Shown: positions 62,797 through 64,000 of the stretch, one piece after another
How the letters are laid out: each line of letters begins with the position of its first letter
How positions within the stretch are numbered: the stretch's first letter is position 1
Translations under genes and position numbers: made by a program
Notes under the pieces: model-generated
What the model was told of the DNA's origin: nothing
Seen by the model: the letters and a program-made list of their open reading frames with translations, nothing else
Databases searched by the model: none
NCBI RefSeq assembly: GCF_003860405.1
Contig: NZ_CP034170.1
Coordinates: 2,728,001 to 2,792,000, forward strand
Direction of reading: 5' to 3'
DNA: 64,000 nucleotides
Origin: Nakamurella antarctica
Lineage (GTDB): Bacteria; Actinomycetota; Actinomycetes; Mycobacteriales; Nakamurellaceae

Positions 62797-63672
62797 TCAC
62801 CCACCAAATGTTGGCTCGGGGATCCCGCGCACCGAGGTCTGGAGAGAGAACAGCGACCCGGAGAGCGGAGCTTGCGTCAACTCCTGCGGTGTCAGCCCGT
62901 CGCGCGCGGACGTGATGTAGAGGGTGGTGAGATCCGGCCCGCCGAAAGCGCAACTCGTGGGTCGGGGCACGGGCACCGAGATCTCCTTGGCCAGCACACC
63001 GTTCGGCGAGTATTTGCGGATCGCCCAGCCATCCCACAGCGCAACCCACACGTTGCCTTCGGAGTCCACGGTCAGTCCATCGGGAAACCCGTCACGCTCG
63101 GCAATTTCGGCGAACACACGCTGCTCCCCCATCTCGCCACGTTCGAGGTCGTACTCGAAGGCGAAGACGCGGCGTTGCCCCGAGTCGATAAAATACATGG
63201 TCGAGTTATCGGGGCTCCAGCCGATGCCGTTCGCAAGGATCAGGCCCGAAAGCATTCGCGTGCAGTGCAAGTCGGTGCCGAGGCGATACAGCGAGCCGAG
63301 CGGGTCGGTTTCATCCTGGTGCACTGTGCCCGCCCAGAACCTCCCCGCTCGGTCGCATGCCCCGTCGTTGAACAAGTTCTCCGGCAGCTCCGCCTCGGGA
63401 TCATGGATGGCAGCGAGGTCACCGGTCTCGAAGTCCAAGATGGTGAAACCGCTCCGCAGAGCGACAAGAGCCCCACCGGAGCGGCGCAGTGCCAGAGCGC
63501 CGATAGTGCTCGGCATGCTCCAGTCGCTGCGCCGTCCGGTGGAAGGGGACAACGAACGTGCCACTCGACCGACAATGTCGACCCAGTAAAGGGTCTGATC
63601 CGCTACCGACCACACCGGGCTCTCGCCCAGCAGGTCGATGCCGGCGATCACGCATCGCAGGTCGTTCGTCAT
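62797..63672 (-). CDS. SMP-30/gluconolactonase-family protein
   Basis: A 291-residue six-bladed beta-propeller lactonase. LGESPVWSVADQTLYWVDI carries the first metal glutamate, ILANGIGWSPDNSTMYFIDS the asparagine/aspartate ligands, and FPDGLTVDSEGNVWVALWD the later aspartate. It would hydrolyse an aldonolactone to the sugar acid. 42 bases separate it from the dehydratase upstream; 122 bases lie before the FAH gene. Confidence 0.87.
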   Translation of the reverse strand: MTNDLRCVIAGIDLLGESPVWSVADQTLYWVDIVGRVARSLSPSTGRRSDWSMPSTIGALALRRSGGALVALRSGFTILDFETGDLAAIHDPEAELPENLFNDGACDRAGRFWAGTVHQDETDPLGSLYRLGTDLHCTRMLSGLILANGIGWSPDNSTMYFIDSGQRRVFAFEYDLERGEMGEQRVFAEIAERDGFPDGLTVDSEGNVWVALWDGWAIRKYSPNGVLAKEISVPVPRPTSCAFGGPDLTTLYITSARDGLTPQELTQAPLSGSLFSLQTSVRGIPEPTFGG

Positions 63673-63714
63673 GGAGCCCCTTGCTAGTGAAATGTCCTTA
63701 GGGTGAACGTGTTT

Positions 63715-64000
63715 TTAGGCGATCAGATCGCGACTACCCGTGTACTTCTCGAGAGCCTCCGGGTCCAGGGTGATGCCGAGCCCCGGGGTGGTCGGAATCT
63801 TGAGCATTCCGTTCTCGTCGAGCTTCCACGGGTCGGTCACCAGATCGTCGATGTAGGCGGAACCGGAGATGTACTCGACCAAGTCGGTGTTGGGCAGCGC
63901 CGCCGCCAGATGCAAGTCGGCAGCGAGCCCGACCGCGGTGTTCCACCCATGCGGGATCATCTGGATGCCGCGGTCCTCAGCTGCCCAGCCGATCCGCCGC
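63715..64000 (-). CDS. Enolase-superfamily dehydratase, C-terminal part
   Basis: Only the last ~95 residues are in the window; the gene begins beyond base 64000. IPHGWNTAVGLAADLHLAAA and LGITLDPEALEKYTG are the C-terminal capping features of mandelate racemase/muconate lactonizing enzymes of the sugar-acid dehydratase type. First in the minus-strand catabolic cluster with the lactonase and the FAH protein. Confidence 0.75.
   Translation of the reverse strand, partial: RRIGWAAEDRGIQMIPHGWNTAVGLAADLHLAAALPNTDLVEYISGSAYIDDLVTDPWKLDENGMLKIPTTPGLGITLDPEALEKYTGSRDLIA

Noticed and set aside
1-64000. rRNA, tRNA, CRISPR and prophage structural genes
   Set aside because: None was recognised by eye; a covariance-model scan would be needed to exclude small RNAs.

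Overview
The window is high-GC, actinobacterial DNA. The genes are dense, often joined by 4-base ATGA or GTGA overlaps, and GTG or TTG starts are common. Families such as an Rv1619-like MprF/DUF2156 protein, WXG100 proteins, a T7SS-signal toxin, a LAYTG surface protein and DtxR/IdeR-type boxes point to a Mycobacteriales-like actinobacterium. The genus cannot be read from the sequence.

Left backbone (1-30.6 kb). An fbpABC ferric iron importer is separated by two DtxR/IdeR-like boxes from a response regulator whose histidine kinase lies tail-to-tail with it. Next come small envelope proteins, a PAP2 phosphatase, a DedA protein, a secreted repeat protein with a strong terminator, and a large MprF-like membrane protein. 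A MacB/FtsX-type ABC exporter operon (lipoprotein, two ATPases, permease) is bracketed by its likely response regulator and histidine kinase; the permease is broken by a one-base frameshift. Then follow a four-repeat COG4705 membrane protein, a ferredoxin-reductase-like flavoprotein, a TDT transporter, NDH-2, the E1alpha/E1beta/E2 genes of a pyruvate-type dehydrogenase, an alkyltransferase-like/uracil-DNA-glycosylase fusion, DUF488, DUF2945 and TauE/SafE proteins.

Accessory island (about 30.75-57.3 kb). The region is bounded by direct repeats of the 3' end of an acyl-CoA dehydrogenase gene: an intact gene on the right and a degenerate 3' remnant on the left. The right half is a type VII secretion locus on the minus strand: a LAYTG-anchored Ig-like surface protein, an FHA-bearing EssC-like triple ATPase, a membrane Ser/Thr-kinase-like protein that may take the place of EssB/YukC, a lipoprotein, two WXG100-type proteins, a small partner protein, and a full-length T7SS toxin ending in a GH-E nuclease domain with ankyrin and SUFU-YezG immunity genes. 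Downstream is an array of damaged toxin/immunity cassettes: two more long toxins and one short fragment with a type-17-like tip, each followed by a SUKH-like immunity gene, and two orphan DNA/RNA non-specific endonuclease tips, each followed by a YezG (DUF600) immunity gene. The long toxins share a near-identical core of 0.8-0.9 kb or more. Broken ISL3, IS3 and IS30 elements punctuate the array. At its left end lie an XRE-regulator/nucleotidyltransferase pair and a small four-repeat protein.

Right backbone (57.3-64 kb). The acyl-CoA dehydrogenase (glutaryl-CoA dehydrogenase-like), a two-gene ABC-2 type exporter whose ATPase has an N-terminal frameshift, an EamA transporter, and the start of a sugar-acid catabolic cluster (FAH-family protein, SMP-30 lactonase, enolase-superfamily dehydratase running off the end).

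The most noteworthy system is the T7SS polymorphic-toxin cassette array. Full-length secretion-competent toxin sits next to the secretion genes, and stored or decaying alternative tips with their immunity genes lie downstream, joined by long recombinogenic repeats.
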